A stretch of DNA of 37,612 nucleotides from Balneolaceae bacterium (GCA_007694095.1 RECI01000221.1:1-37612); one strand, 5' to 3'. Positions 9,370-19,355 are shown, counted from the first letter of the stretch. Translations and numbers: made by a program. Notes: generated from the sequence alone by a model not told the origin.

Positions 9370-9583
9370 TAATTGGGGGGCAACCGGGATACTGGATCCA
9401 CTGTCCATCCCTACCATACCCTGAACACGTTACCCTTATAATTCGACACAGCCAATTTTATAGTTTTCGTCTCGTTCTTAATCTTCAAGTCTTTGGTAAA
9501 ATACTTTTCTGACAATAATTGAGATAACAAGTCAAGAACAAAGTCTGCCCAAAGGGTGAACCTAATGAGCATGAGAGATCTTG

Positions 9584-11119
9584 ATGAAGCGATTCCTGAT
9601 TTTACTATTGGTTGTTTTAGCGGCTGTTTTTTTGTCTGCGTTTATCTTTTTCCATTTTTATTTAAATGCAGAACGAATCGGGAAGTATGCAAATGAATTG
9701 GCCGGAGAGAAATATCAGGTACACATTGAAGGGGTTTCGTTTAAGCCATTTTCGCGAACGGTTGAGCTCCGGGTCATTTCCATTCAAACCACTGACAAAC
9801 AGGATTTATTTACTGCAAATCTGATCCTGTTCGAAGGGATAGGTGTTATCGAAGCAATCAGGGGGAATGTTTGGGTACAGAGAGTTTTTGTAAATGAGTT
9901 TTTTCTGAATCAGAAATTATTTCCGGAAGAAGAAGGAGCCGTTCCAGATGAAGAGAATAAGTTCTCCCTTTTTCTGGGAGGAGTTGATCTGCAAAATGGT
10001 GAGGTATCTTTTAAAACGGGAGAGGACGGTACAGGAGACGTTCTTGGATTGAATGTAAATCTCGGTTTTGTTACAAAAAAGTTCGGTTGTCCCGATTGTG
10101 AAGATAAATTTGAAATCGGGAATATTGGCGTTGAAGTGGATGAAATCAATTATAAATTTTGGGAAAACCGGTATGAGCTGGGTATTCGAAACGTCACCAT
10201 AAACGAGGTTGATTCTTTAGCAGAGTTGGGCAGAATTTCGCTTAAATCCACACTAACAACGGAAGATTTTTTTGAGTCGCTGAGTTATCGGACAGATCAT
10301 TTTTTTGCAGATCTGTCAGGTTTACAAATTCAAAAACTCGATTTATCCAAAATCAAAAAAGGCGAACGTTTTTCAAGCTCCTATATATCCGTTGATTCCC
10401 TTGATTTACACGTGACGTTGGACAAACGGGTTCCCAGAGACCCGGACAGGAAAAACCCGACTATGCCACTGGAAGCGCTTGGTAATACACCGATTCCAAT
10501 ATTTATTGACAGCGTGCTTGTAAACCACGCCGATATCCGTTATTCGGAAATTGATGAAGAGGGCGCGCGGCCGGGTACAATCACGTTTGCAAGAACCAGT
10601 TTAAACATTTCACCGGTTTACTCCGATTTGTCAGAAACGGTTGTCGTAACCGCCCGGAGTTTTCTTGAAAATGACGGAGAAATTAATTCTGAATTCCGGT
10701 TTTTTATGGAAGATGGTGTATCAGTAACCCGGATAAATGGATCAGTTGGCCGGTTTAATATCACACTATTGAATAATATTTTAGAAGACCTGGAAGGTAT
10801 AAGGATCAAAGATGGTACCATCTACCGTTCCGATTTTATATACACGATGAGAGGCAGTAATGCAAGCGGATTCTTTTTTGTACACTACGATGAACTGAGT
10901 ATTGAGCAAATAAACAGAGTAGATCACAGTCGGGGATTCAGGAACCGGTTCACAAGTTTTCTTATGGACCGGATTGCCATACGATCATCGAGCCATAATA
11001 ATGGTGAGGATTTCAGAAGAGGGGAGATAGAGGAAGAACAGGAGCCGGAGAACGGTTTCTTTAACTTCGTTTGGATCAGTTTACGTAGTGGAATGATGGA
11101 TGCGGTTAGCCGTTTGTAA
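9584..11119 (+). CDS. AsmA/DUF748-like envelope protein
   Basis: About 511 residues. ATG at 9584 is preferred over the TTG one codon upstream. A single N-terminal transmembrane anchor (about residues 2-25) is followed by a large beta-rich, probably periplasmic region. The start of that region (AERIGKYANELAGEKYQVHIEGVSF, then ANLILFEGIGVIEAIRGNVWVQRVFV) resembles the N-terminus of AsmA-like/DUF748 proteins: anchor, short amphipathic stretch, then beta repeats. That family is linked to lipid transport or outer-membrane homeostasis. No catalytic motif is visible, apart from a Cys pair (CPDC, about 166-169). It stands alone between two large intergenic gaps. Assignment rests on overall architecture, so the role is uncertain. 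Confidence 0.7.
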   Translation: MKRFLILLLVVLAAVFLSAFIFFHFYLNAERIGKYANELAGEKYQVHIEGVSFKPFSRTVELRVISIQTTDKQDLFTANLILFEGIGVIEAIRGNVWVQRVFVNEFFLNQKLFPEEEGAVPDEENKFSLFLGGVDLQNGEVSFKTGEDGTGDVLGLNVNLGFVTKKFGCPDCEDKFEIGNIGVEVDEINYKFWENRYELGIRNVTINEVDSLAELGRISLKSTLTTEDFFESLSYRTDHFFADLSGLQIQKLDLSKIKKGERFSSSYISVDSLDLHVTLDKRVPRDPDRKNPTMPLEALGNTPIPIFIDSVLVNHADIRYSEIDEEGARPGTITFARTSLNISPVYSDLSETVVVTARSFLENDGEINSEFRFFMEDGVSVTRINGSVGRFNITLLNNILEDLEGIRIKDGTIYRSDFIYTMRGSNASGFFFVHYDELSIEQINRVDHSRGFRNRFTSFLMDRIAIRSSSHNNGEDFRRGEIEEEQEPENGFFNFVWISLRSGMMDAVSRL

Positions 11120-11321
11120 AAGGGTAGTTTTTATACCGGTGTAAAGATTAATTAACCCGCTGCTGGTGTTTCCCGATTTCCCGAAGGCCACTCATTTTGT
11201 CCCAATAAGCTTGCTACACGAAGAGGGATGGGGTGAATAATTAGGCTCGCGTGACCACAACATTTGTACACCTTCGAGCCTTGTTGGCTTTGTGGCAAAA
11301 AACCACACAACAGGTGCCGCC

Positions 11322-11349
11322 GGGACTGTCGCTTCCACTCCAGCTTGTC
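11322..11349. repeat. Dispersed 28-bp repeat, copy 1
   Basis: Starts with GGGACTGTCGCT and continues with CTCCAGCTT. It matches 37399-37426 at 24 of 28 positions by eye. Both copies are intergenic. Confidence 0.5.
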
Positions 11350-11780
11350 TATCAAAAACCTGTGAATTGTGTAAAACTTCACTTTTTAGATGTAAGGTGC
11401 ATTATCTGCTATTTGATATCTTTCTTTACTTACACACGTAGCTGATATAATAGAAATCTCAAAATTTAAACAGGAAGAAAAAAAAACGAGAAGGGAAGAG
11501 AGAATACTAAAATTGAGAGATAAAGTTGTTCATTAGTACGTCTTAATAAATTGACAGTTTTTCTTAAAAAAAGTGAAGAAGGCGTCACTCGTTGGAACTC
11601 AATGTGAATATATCAAATGATTCCGTCATAAATGATTTGAACCTGGACTTCGATTGGAGTGATATAGAATTGTGGCCGTTACAAAAAGCGCCAATTAGAA
11701 GGTGCATCATTTTAATTGAGTTCAAAGGCCTTACTCATCGCAGCTAAGAGAATCATTTTAGCCAAGAGTGCAAAACTCGG

Positions 11781-11808
11781 TTGATTACACAGCAACAGAG
11801 AATAAAAT
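11781..11808 (+). promoter_or_regulatory. Possible promoter of the glycan-utilisation operon
   Basis: TTGATT (11781-11786) and TAAAAT (11803-11808) are separated by 16 bp, 16 bp before the first GH144-like gene. The elements resemble a primary sigma -35/-10 pair but not the Bacteroidota TAnnTTTG type, so support is weak. Confidence 0.3.
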
Positions 11809-11824
11809 AGCGAAGTTTTGATTT

Positions 11825-13318
11825 ATGAGGAATTTTCATTTTAACAATTGTATCAGTAATACTAAGATTTTGATAGCCGCACTTTGTTTTATGGTATCGG
11901 TTAATCATGCTGAAGCTTTTCAATTGTATACCACCGGTACGGCCAATTCAATTTATCTGGAATCTGATCAAGACTATTCAAAACCTGATATCAGGCAGGA
12001 GATTGATCATGAAGAAATGTATTATGGCGTGCCTGCCCAATTTGTTGAAGAACTTAAGGAAAGAACGTTTACCTATTTTTGGGAAGTGGTTGATTCAACA
12101 ACCTGGCAGACGGATGACCGCTACCCTTCCAAAAATTTTACAAGTATAGCTGCCACCGGTTTTGCACTTCCGGCTTATATCATCGGTATTCAAAATGATT
12201 ATATAACAAGAGAAGAAGGATCCGAACGTGTGCTGAATGTTTTGCAGTGGATGTGGGATTCTCCACAGGGTGAAGCCCCCGAAGGGGTAGCCGGTTATCG
12301 CGGATTTTACTACCATTTTTTGAATTATGAAACGGGTACAAGATTTCAGCAGGTTGAGCTTTCAACGATCGATACCGCACTGTTAATGGCCGGTGTTCTG
12401 ACAGCCCAAAGTTATTTTGATGGTTCGAATCAAACCGAAGAGATAATCAGGGATTTAGCAGACGAACTCTACAAACGGGTTGAATGGAACTGGGCGATGG
12501 ATGGCAATCCAACCATGTCTATGGGATGGTATCCGGAAACCGGCTTTATAGAGTCTCAATGGGAAGGCTATGATGAATCAATGATATTAATGATTCTCGC
12601 ACTTGGCTCACCGGAATATGCAATACCCGATAACTCCTGGGATGTATGGACTTCAACCAATAACTGGGCAAATTTTTATGGGTATGAGCATGTAAATTTC
12701 GGGCCGCTTTTTGGCCATCAATATTCCCACATGTTTATAGATTTTAAGGGGATACAGGACGATTACATAAAGGAGAGAGGTATCGACTATTTTGAAAATT
12801 CCCGACGGGCTACTCTTTCAAACCGTGCCTATTGTATCGATAACCCACGAAATTTTAAGGGGTATGGTGAAAATATTTGGGGATTAACAGCCAGTGATGG
12901 CCCCGCAAATGAAACCAAAACCATCGGCAATCAAACCATAGAATTCAGAACATACTATGCGCGGGGCGCAGCAGCCGGCTACATCGTTGATGACGGTACA
13001 ATTGTGCCAACAGCCGCAGGTGGATCAATTCCGTTTGCACCTGAAGAAACATTGAGTGCTTTGTACACAATGAAGGAGAAATTTGGTGATCAACTATATA
13101 CAGAATACGGTTTTTTGGATTCGTTCAATCTCACCTACAAAGAAGGTGGTTGGTTTAATCCCGATTACATAGGAATTGACCAGGGACCCATACTCATACA
13201 GCTCGAAAATCTTGAGACAGGTCTGATTTGGGACATTTTAAAGAAAAATGAATACATCAGGGATGGATTGAAGAAGGCAGGATTTACAGGTGGATGGCTT
13301 AAGAAATCAGATAAATAA
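11825..13318 (+). CDS. GH144-type (Glycoamylase domain) glucanase-like protein
   Basis: A 497-residue exported protein; a signal peptide is visible (hydrophobic core LIAALCFMVSV, likely cleavage after AEA near residue 31). The rest is one Glycoamylase domain (PF10091 type, alpha/alpha barrel): FTYFWEVVD, the segment around YIIGIQNDYITREEG, WEGYDESMILMILALGS, FGPLFGHQYSHMFID, IWGLTASDGP and IDQGPILIQLENLETGLIWD all correspond to blocks in the lipoprotein homologue at 19356-21377. Characterised GH144 members are endo-beta-1,2-glucanases, but other substrates are possible for this divergent copy. It is the first gene of the SusCD operon, 17 bp before susC, so it likely works in the periplasm or outside on the imported glycan. 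Catalytic residues were not mapped. Confidence 0.88.
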   Translation: MRNFHFNNCISNTKILIAALCFMVSVNHAEAFQLYTTGTANSIYLESDQDYSKPDIRQEIDHEEMYYGVPAQFVEELKERTFTYFWEVVDSTTWQTDDRYPSKNFTSIAATGFALPAYIIGIQNDYITREEGSERVLNVLQWMWDSPQGEAPEGVAGYRGFYYHFLNYETGTRFQQVELSTIDTALLMAGVLTAQSYFDGSNQTEEIIRDLADELYKRVEWNWAMDGNPTMSMGWYPETGFIESQWEGYDESMILMILALGSPEYAIPDNSWDVWTSTNNWANFYGYEHVNFGPLFGHQYSHMFIDFKGIQDDYIKERGIDYFENSRRATLSNRAYCIDNPRNFKGYGENIWGLTASDGPANETKTIGNQTIEFRTYYARGAAAGYIVDDGTIVPTAAGGSIPFAPEETLSALYTMKEKFGDQLYTEYGFLDSFNLTYKEGGWFNPDYIGIDQGPILIQLENLETGLIWDILKKNEYIRDGLKKAGFTGGWLKKSDK

Positions 13319-13335
13319 CAAGAACAGGAATATCT

Positions 13336-16300
13336 ATGAAACGATCCATGTACAATAATTTCCGGTGGATGTCTAAGACAGCAGCCCAAGGCAAACCTTT
13401 TATACTGGTGTTTGCCATAATATTGACAGGCGTTATTTATAACCAGGATGCAAACGCGCAGCAGCAAGTAACGGGAACTGTGGTAGATGCCCGAACCGGT
13501 GAAACACTGCCCGGAGTAAACATACGGGTAAAGGGGAGTGATACCCGAGGTACAGTTACAGATTTTGATGGGAATTTCAGTTTCAATTTACAGGCGGATG
13601 AGTTCATACTTGTGTTTTCGTACGTCGGTTACAATTCGCTGGAAATTATTGTAGAGGGACGGGAAGAGCTTTTTGTTGAGTTGGTGCAACGTGTCGGCGT
13701 GATGGATGAATTAGTGGTTATTGGGTACGGAGCTGTGAGAAAGCGAGATGTAACAGGTTCGGTAAGCCAGATACCGGCAGCAGATATTGGCAAAATTACG
13801 AGTATGAATGCCGAACAATCACTGCAGGGCCGGGTGAGTGGTGTGCAGGTAACCACAACATCCGGTGCGCCGGGTGCAGCAGCTTCTGTGAGAATTCGTG
13901 GTGTAGGGACTTTCAATAACTCATCTCCAATTTATGTGGTTGATGGGGTTATTCTGGATGATATATCATTTTTAAACCCGTCAGATATTCAATCAATGGA
14001 GATTTTGAAGGATGCATCCGCTACAGCTATTTACGGATCAAGAGGAGCAAATGGTGTTATCCTCGTGCAAACGAAAACCGGTGCAGGGCTTGCAGATGGA
14101 GCATTGGTTTCGGTTTCAGTTGAGCGTGGATTTCAACAGCTTGAGCGGAGTATTGATCTGTTGAACGGCCGTGAATTTGCGACGATAGCCAACGAAATCA
14201 GGCCCGGTTCTTACAACAACGTAAATGCAGTTCCAAACGTCGATTGGCAGGATCAGATCTTTAGAATAGCCCCAATACAGAATCATCAAATATCAGTGAG
14301 CGGTGCTTCAGAAAATACAGATTACTATGTAAGCCTGGGATATTTCCAACAATCAGGAATCATTGAAAAATCGAATTTTGAGCGTCTGAACCTGAAAATA
14401 AATAATAACTATCAAATCAGTGACCAGGTTAAACTGGGAAATAATATTACGATTTCTCCATATAAACAGAGGGTTGCACCAAATGTAACGTTTGCCGCTT
14501 ATCGCGCTCAACCACTATTGGAGCCATTTTATGAAGATGGAAGTTTTGGAGTAGTGCACAATGTAGGTAACCCGCTTGCTGATCTTGAAAACTCAAACAA
14601 TTTCAACAGGGGAGTTCGAATAGTCGGTAATGTATTTGGTGAGCTTACAATAGCGGATGACTTTCTGTTACGAACCAGTTTCGGTACCGATGCAGCAATA
14701 AACCGGAGTGAAAATTTCACACCTTCATTTACAGTTTTCAATCCTGATGGGTCTGCATCACAGCAAAACAATGAATTCAGTGACCTGTTTAAAGGGGAGG
14801 GTATTAATTATAACATCCTGTGGGAAAATACAGTCAATTATATCAAAGAATTTCGTGACAGGCACCAGGTAAATGCTGTTGCTGGTTTAACCATGCAGCA
14901 GATCAGGTCGGAAATGATTCAGCTGTCGGGACAAAATGTAATCAGGGACGGAAGTGATTTTTGGTATATGCAGCCCTCATACATTATTGATGAAGCGAAT
15001 AACATCAATATGTTGTCATCCATTTTTAATGGTGTTGATCCCAACCAATACTATAATATGATTTCGTACCTGGGGCGTGTGGTCTATTCATTCAACGATA
15101 AGTATATCACAACATTAACCCTGCGGCATGACGGGTCGTCAAAATTTTCTGAAGATAATCGCTGGGGAACATTCCCATCCGTTGCATTTGGCTGGAATAT
15201 CGACAGGGAAGCATTTATGCAAGATGTAACCTTGATTGATAACCTGAAACTGCGGGGAAGCTGGGGGATTATTGGCAATGAGAAAATATCGTACTACGAT
15301 CGCTTTGCGCGGGTAAATGCAAACCTGTTGGCTGTTTTTGGTAATCCGGATGCTGCTTTTATTGCAGCTACTTACGGTAAATCAGGAAATCCCGATTTAA
15401 AATGGGAGACAACCACACAGATTGATATTGGTATTGAAATAGGCATGCTTAACCATCGGCTGACCGGTGAATTTGATTTCTATAATCGGGTAACCGATGA
15501 CATTCTTATTGAACTGTCCACACCCGGGCATCTTGGAAACGGGCAGGGACAGCGTATTCGTTTTAATGCTGCATCTATCCTGAACCGTGGTATTGAATTC
15601 AGAGTGAACTGGCGGGATTACATTGGCGACGATCTTTCCTATGGTATAACAATTCTTGGTAATACCATTCACAACGAAGTCCTGGCTATTGGCGGCACCA
15701 GCGGAGTAGATTCGGAGCTTATTGGAGGATTCCTTGCAAATGGCCAGCCGGTTACAAGATCCATTATTGGGAAGCCAATCGGGGCATTTTTTGGATACGA
15801 AACGGATGGAATATTCCAAAATCAAAGCGAATTGGATAGTTACCCCAGTATGTCGCTTGCAGGAGTAGGAGATCTCCGGTTCGTGGATACGAACAACGAT
15901 GGCCAAATAAGCGGCGATGACAGAACATATCTCGGATCACCTATCCCCAGGTTTGTTTACGGTTTTTCGTTTGATCTTGATTATAAAAACTGGGATCTGT
16001 CTCTTGGATTTCAGGGACAGCATGGCAATAAAATATTTAATGGAAAAAATGTGGTTCGTCCCGACCCATATAATTTCGAACAACATGTTTGGAACAGATG
16101 GACAGGTGAAGGTACGAGCAATTCAGAACCGCGGCCATCGTATGGAGGGTATAACTTTTTACCCTCTGACAGATTTATTCATGATGGTTCTTATCTGCGC
16201 CTGAGAAGTCTGAATTTTGGGTATAGCCTGCCATTATCATTAACCGGGCGTTTGAACATGAATCAGGCCAGGATTTATGTAAAAGCAACCAATCTTTTTA

Positions 16301-16425
16301 CCTGGACCGGTTACAGTGGCTACACGCCTGAAATAGGGAGTGGGGATGTGCTTTCCAGCGGGATCGACACGGGGATTTATCCCATTCCGAGAGTTGTCTC
16401 CATTGGAGTTAATACAACATTTTGA
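13336..16425 (+). CDS. SusC/RagA family TonB-linked outer membrane protein
   Basis: A 1029-residue TonB-dependent transporter that imports oligosaccharide across the outer membrane with its SusD partner. A signal peptide ends near ANAQQQ (about residue 42). A carboxypeptidase-regulatory-like domain follows (VTGTVVDARTGETLPGVNI, to about 115). Next are the TonB-box region (DELVVIGYGAVRKRDVTGSV) and the plug with the family's hallmark IYVVDG and DASATAIYGSRGANGVI motifs. The remainder is a beta-barrel ending in aromatic Phe (GVNTTF). The ATG at 13336 is 17 bp after the glucanase stop, and susD starts 10 bp downstream. Which sugar it carries cannot be read from the sequence. Confidence 0.96.
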   Translation: MKRSMYNNFRWMSKTAAQGKPFILVFAIILTGVIYNQDANAQQQVTGTVVDARTGETLPGVNIRVKGSDTRGTVTDFDGNFSFNLQADEFILVFSYVGYNSLEIIVEGREELFVELVQRVGVMDELVVIGYGAVRKRDVTGSVSQIPAADIGKITSMNAEQSLQGRVSGVQVTTTSGAPGAAASVRIRGVGTFNNSSPIYVVDGVILDDISFLNPSDIQSMEILKDASATAIYGSRGANGVILVQTKTGAGLADGALVSVSVERGFQQLERSIDLLNGREFATIANEIRPGSYNNVNAVPNVDWQDQIFRIAPIQNHQISVSGASENTDYYVSLGYFQQSGIIEKSNFERLNLKINNNYQISDQVKLGNNITISPYKQRVAPNVTFAAYRAQPLLEPFYEDGSFGVVHNVGNPLADLENSNNFNRGVRIVGNVFGELTIADDFLLRTSFGTDAAINRSENFTPSFTVFNPDGSASQQNNEFSDLFKGEGINYNILWENTVNYIKEFRDRHQVNAVAGLTMQQIRSEMIQLSGQNVIRDGSDFWYMQPSYIIDEANNINMLSSIFNGVDPNQYYNMISYLGRVVYSFNDKYITTLTLRHDGSSKFSEDNRWGTFPSVAFGWNIDREAFMQDVTLIDNLKLRGSWGIIGNEKISYYDRFARVNANLLAVFGNPDAAFIAATYGKSGNPDLKWETTTQIDIGIEIGMLNHRLTGEFDFYNRVTDDILIELSTPGHLGNGQGQRIRFNAASILNRGIEFRVNWRDYIGDDLSYGITILGNTIHNEVLAIGGTSGVDSELIGGFLANGQPVTRSIIGKPIGAFFGYETDGIFQNQSELDSYPSMSLAGVGDLRFVDTNNDGQISGDDRTYLGSPIPRFVYGFSFDLDYKNWDLSLGFQGQHGNKIFNGKNVVRPDPYNFEQHVWNRWTGEGTSNSEPRPSYGGYNFLPSDRFIHDGSYLRLRSLNFGYSLPLSLTGRLNMNQARIYVKATNLFTWTGYSGYTPEIGSGDVLSSGIDTGIYPIPRVVSIGVNTTF

Positions 16426-16435
16426 GGTCATTATT

Positions 16436-17911
16436 ATGAAAATGAATAGAATATTATCCCTGACAATTTTACTGATTGCATTTACCGGGTGCGATGACTT
16501 TTTGAGTGTAAACCCACAAAGTGAACTCACACAAGAGGCGTTTCCAGCCACACAGGAAGATGCTTTACAGGCTACGAATGCAGTCTATTCTACACTCAGG
16601 GATTGGCACTATCACAGCGGTGGTTTCCCAATTCTTGATTTTATGTCGGATGATGCCCATAAAGGGAGTAATCCAAATGATGGTGCAAACACACAAGGCC
16701 CCTACGAGAATTTTACACATACCCCAACACAGGATGGCCTCGATCGGTGGTGGAATGCTTTATACCAGGGAATTCGAAGAGCTAATATTGTACTTGAAAG
16801 GGTAGAGCCGCTGGACATAAATGCTCAACTTAAGAGCAGATTTCTTGGTGAAGCCAGCTTTTTGCGTGCACTCTATTACTTTGATTTAGTAAGGGCGTAT
16901 GGTGGTGTTCCATTAGTTACCTCAGTAGAGGCTGAACTTGACCTGCCACGATCTTCAACGGATCAGATTTACACTCAGATTGAACAGGATTTACTCTTCG
17001 CAATCGATAATTTACCCTTGAAAAGCTCCTATGGGCCAAATGATCTTGGGCGGGCTGCTAAAGGTTCGGCTCAGGCACTGCTCGCTAAAGTGTTTCTGTT
17101 TCAGCAGGATTTTACCAAAGCCGAAGTGTATGCAATGGAGGTTATTGCGTCAGGTGAGTATGATCTGGAAGTGAATTTTGTTGATGCGAATGGTCCGGAT
17201 GGTGAGCATGGCGTGGAATCTGTATTTGAGATCGGTGCTGTAACAACTGCCGGTGCCGGAGGAAACCAATATGCCAATACACAGGGCGTTCGCGGAACAC
17301 CCAACAGGGGCTGGGGCTTTAACCGGCCATCTATCAGTCTGAGGGATGCTTTTGAACCCAATGATCCGCGACGCCAGGGTACGATTATTGAGTTGGGAGA
17401 TGTAATAGACGGGATCGTAATCGTTGGAGATGGAACAACCCCTGATGTTACAACCGATGAAAACGGCAATGTAATTGAGATTGAGAGCTACAACCGGAAA
17501 GTATGGATTCCGGGGACTTCAACGGATTCACAATTTGGCCACAACAGGCGGATTTTACGTTATTCAGACGTTCTGTTAATGGCCGCTGAAGCGTTAAATG
17601 AAAATAATAAACCGGGAGATGCCTTGACCTATCTGAACCGGGTTAGAGAGAGAGCCCGGCATGGTGACGAATTTATTCTGCCCGATGTTACAGAAACAAA
17701 TAAAGAGGCATTGAGAAATATCATCATGGAAGAACGAAGAGTAGAACTTGCGCTTGAAGGACACCGTTTCTGGGATCTTGTACGGACCGGAAAAGCCCCT
17801 GCAGAGCTGGGGCCGGCCGGATTTATCGTCGGCAAACACGAACGTCTTCCAATCCCACAAAGTGAGATTGACCTGTCGCAAGGCACACTTTCACAAAATG
17901 AAAATTGGTAA
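16436..17911 (+). CDS. SusD/RagB family surface glycan-binding lipoprotein
   Basis: A 491-residue partner of the upstream SusC. The ATG at 16436 is chosen because it gives a clean lipoprotein signal (LLIAFTGC, lipid Cys19); longer in-frame starts would overlap susC by up to 86 bp. Cys is followed by DDF, acidic residues consistent with surface export. SusD signatures include SFLRALYYFDLVRAYGGVPL (SusD-like TPR helices) and, near the C-terminus, the segment around LNRVRERA, IIMEERRVELALEGHRFWDLVRTG and the closing RLPIPQSEI. It caps the SusC barrel and binds glycan outside the cell. Confidence 0.96.
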   Translation: MKMNRILSLTILLIAFTGCDDFLSVNPQSELTQEAFPATQEDALQATNAVYSTLRDWHYHSGGFPILDFMSDDAHKGSNPNDGANTQGPYENFTHTPTQDGLDRWWNALYQGIRRANIVLERVEPLDINAQLKSRFLGEASFLRALYYFDLVRAYGGVPLVTSVEAELDLPRSSTDQIYTQIEQDLLFAIDNLPLKSSYGPNDLGRAAKGSAQALLAKVFLFQQDFTKAEVYAMEVIASGEYDLEVNFVDANGPDGEHGVESVFEIGAVTTAGAGGNQYANTQGVRGTPNRGWGFNRPSISLRDAFEPNDPRRQGTIIELGDVIDGIVIVGDGTTPDVTTDENGNVIEIESYNRKVWIPGTSTDSQFGHNRRILRYSDVLLMAAEALNENNKPGDALTYLNRVRERARHGDEFILPDVTETNKEALRNIIMEERRVELALEGHRFWDLVRTGKAPAELGPAGFIVGKHERLPIPQSEIDLSQGTLSQNENW

Positions 17912-17960
17912 ACGAAATACAAATCAAATCAACCCAACCCCAAAACAAAAAACGTTAATT

Positions 17961-19226
17961 ATGAAAACAAGAAAGATAACAATAATACTAATGTCAGCTA
18001 TGCTCACGATAGCTGTTCTGTTCCAGTCATGCGGAACGGATAGTGAACCACAGGATCTGAATATAGAATCAATAATGGCGAGTGGCATTGACTTAAACAC
18101 TGCTACCCCTCCCGAAAATGTACCAGTTGACGCTACCATTGTAGTTTCATTCAATTCCAATATTAAAGCGGAAACTGCTACTGCCAATAATATTTTATTG
18201 ATTCAGGATTTTGACAAAGCAAATATTCCACTTCAGATTTCAGCAAGTGGAAATACACTGACCATACAGCCGCAAGAAAATCTTGGATCCGGAGCTCTTT
18301 ACCAGCTTGAACTGAAAAGCGGGCTTCTTAATACAGATGACCAGTCCCTTGCAAACACTACCCGTTCATTTAAAACAGAAGGTACGTTTAGCCCGGCGGG
18401 AATACTTGCACACTGGACGTTTGAAGGTAATGCCAACGATGTTGTCGGTAATTACAATGCTTCTGCAGAAATTGATATCACATACACAGCCGGCCGGAAT
18501 GATGAAGCAGGTTTAGCAGCTACCTTTAATGGGAATACAAGCATTATTGAAATTCCAAATGGAGATGCGCTTATAAATACATCAGATTTTACCCTTAGTT
18601 TTTGGGTAAAAACAAATTCGGCAGGTCATGTAAATGAGAACAATGATCCGGCAGGCCATTTTGTAATCGGATTAGGTGCTTTTTGGGGAATTCAGTATGA
18701 AATTTCAGCAAACTACGAATCTGCCAAATTTGCAATTCAATTCGAAACAGCCGATGGAACAGCCGTGGGAGAAGATATGTGGTTTCCTGCTGAAGCTACC
18801 GATATGAATAGCGGAGGATGGCAAGGATGGGATTATGCCAGAAGCCTGAGTGCTCAACAGATGGTGGCCCTATTAAAGGATAACTGGCTTCATGTAACAC
18901 TAACTTACCATGGGGCTGATCGCAAAGCACGGCTCTATTATAACGGCGAATTGATGAAAAGCTTCGACTTTGATTTGTGGCCGCAAGATGCCATTCAAAG
19001 AACCGTTACAGGTATAAAATATGCAGGAAATGCACCGGAAGTGGTTAATGAACTTGCATTGGGTTTTATACAATCAAGGGCAGGTACATTATGGAATAAT
19101 GAACCATGGGGCGGCTATGATTTTCCAACAGCGAATCATTTTAAAGGCCAGCTTGATGACATTAAAATTTATCATAAAGTACTTACTGCTGGTGAAATAA
19201 AGCTAATGTACGAATCAGAAAAATAA
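17961..19226 (+). CDS. LamG-domain lipoprotein (SusE/F-position glycan-binding candidate)
   Basis: About 421 residues. The ATG at 17961 is preferred to an in-frame start inside susD because it gives a lipoprotein signal (VLFQSC, Cys24). An SbsA/Big_5-like Ig domain (about 45-140: PPENVPVDATIVVSFN, then NTLTIQPQENLGSGALYQLEL) is followed by a laminin G / concanavalin-like domain (about 150-420: LAHWTFEGNANDVVGNY, FTLSFWVKTN, WLHVTLTYHGADRKARLYYNG, GQLDDIKIYHKVLTAGEI). Both the domains and the position after susD suggest an extracellular glycan-binding protein, with binding rather than cleavage likely. No catalytic motif is recognised. The 49-bp spacing fits the same operon. Confidence 0.88.
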   Translation: MKTRKITIILMSAMLTIAVLFQSCGTDSEPQDLNIESIMASGIDLNTATPPENVPVDATIVVSFNSNIKAETATANNILLIQDFDKANIPLQISASGNTLTIQPQENLGSGALYQLELKSGLLNTDDQSLANTTRSFKTEGTFSPAGILAHWTFEGNANDVVGNYNASAEIDITYTAGRNDEAGLAATFNGNTSIIEIPNGDALINTSDFTLSFWVKTNSAGHVNENNDPAGHFVIGLGAFWGIQYEISANYESAKFAIQFETADGTAVGEDMWFPAEATDMNSGGWQGWDYARSLSAQQMVALLKDNWLHVTLTYHGADRKARLYYNGELMKSFDFDLWPQDAIQRTVTGIKYAGNAPEVVNELALGFIQSRAGTLWNNEPWGGYDFPTANHFKGQLDDIKIYHKVLTAGEIKLMYESEK

Positions 19227-19277
19227 TTTCTGATTTGTGGTTATAAATACATAAAGTTGTAAACCATTTCATAAATA

Positions 19278-19320
19278 TCCCGGTACTCTGTCTCTGGTAT
19301 CCAGAAAACAAGAGTACCGG
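19278..19320 (+). terminator. Intercistronic hairpin before the second GH144-like gene
   Basis: CCCGGTACTCT (19278-19288) and AGAGTACCGGG (19310-19320) form an 11-bp perfect stem with a 21-base loop, followed by an AT-rich but not T-only tail. It could be a leaky terminator, or an RNA-stabilising structure protecting the upstream susCD mRNA from 3' decay. Confidence 0.5.
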
Positions 19321-19355
19321 GATTTATTATAATCAATACCTATTACAGAAATTGT

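Larger units (their letters stand above)
9098..9583. other. Repeat-rich intergenic region (486 bp)
   Basis: No gene is supported here. The stretch holds a degenerate heptamer array with an inverted partner (9130-9254), a pair of hairpins with GCTAAA-type loops (9301-9369) and an AT-rich leader before the next gene. ORFs of 70-90 codons crossing the repeats on the minus strand are low-complexity readings of the heptamers. Confidence 0.7.
11120..11824. other. Intergenic region (705 bp) upstream of the glycan locus
   Basis: No convincing gene. At 11272-11295 there are three octamer-like units (CTTCGAGC, CTTGTTGG, CTTTGTGG) followed by an A run. At 11322-11349 there is a copy of a short repeat also found near 37399. 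The remainder, 11440-11820, is AT-rich and holds the probable promoter of the glycan operon near its end. The ORF at 11152-11382 (minus) crosses the repeat and has no recognisable features. Confidence 0.55.

Noticed and set aside
9202-9417. 71-codon minus-strand ORF in the gap after the M48 protease
   Set aside because: It crosses the heptamer array and the paired hairpins; composition reflects repeats.
11152-11382. 76-codon minus-strand ORF, considered as a transposase remnant
   Set aside because: No transposase motif could be found, and it spans a dispersed repeat.
15397-15906. 169-codon minus-strand ORF inside susC
   Set aside because: Antisense shadow of a clear SusC coding frame; no protein features.
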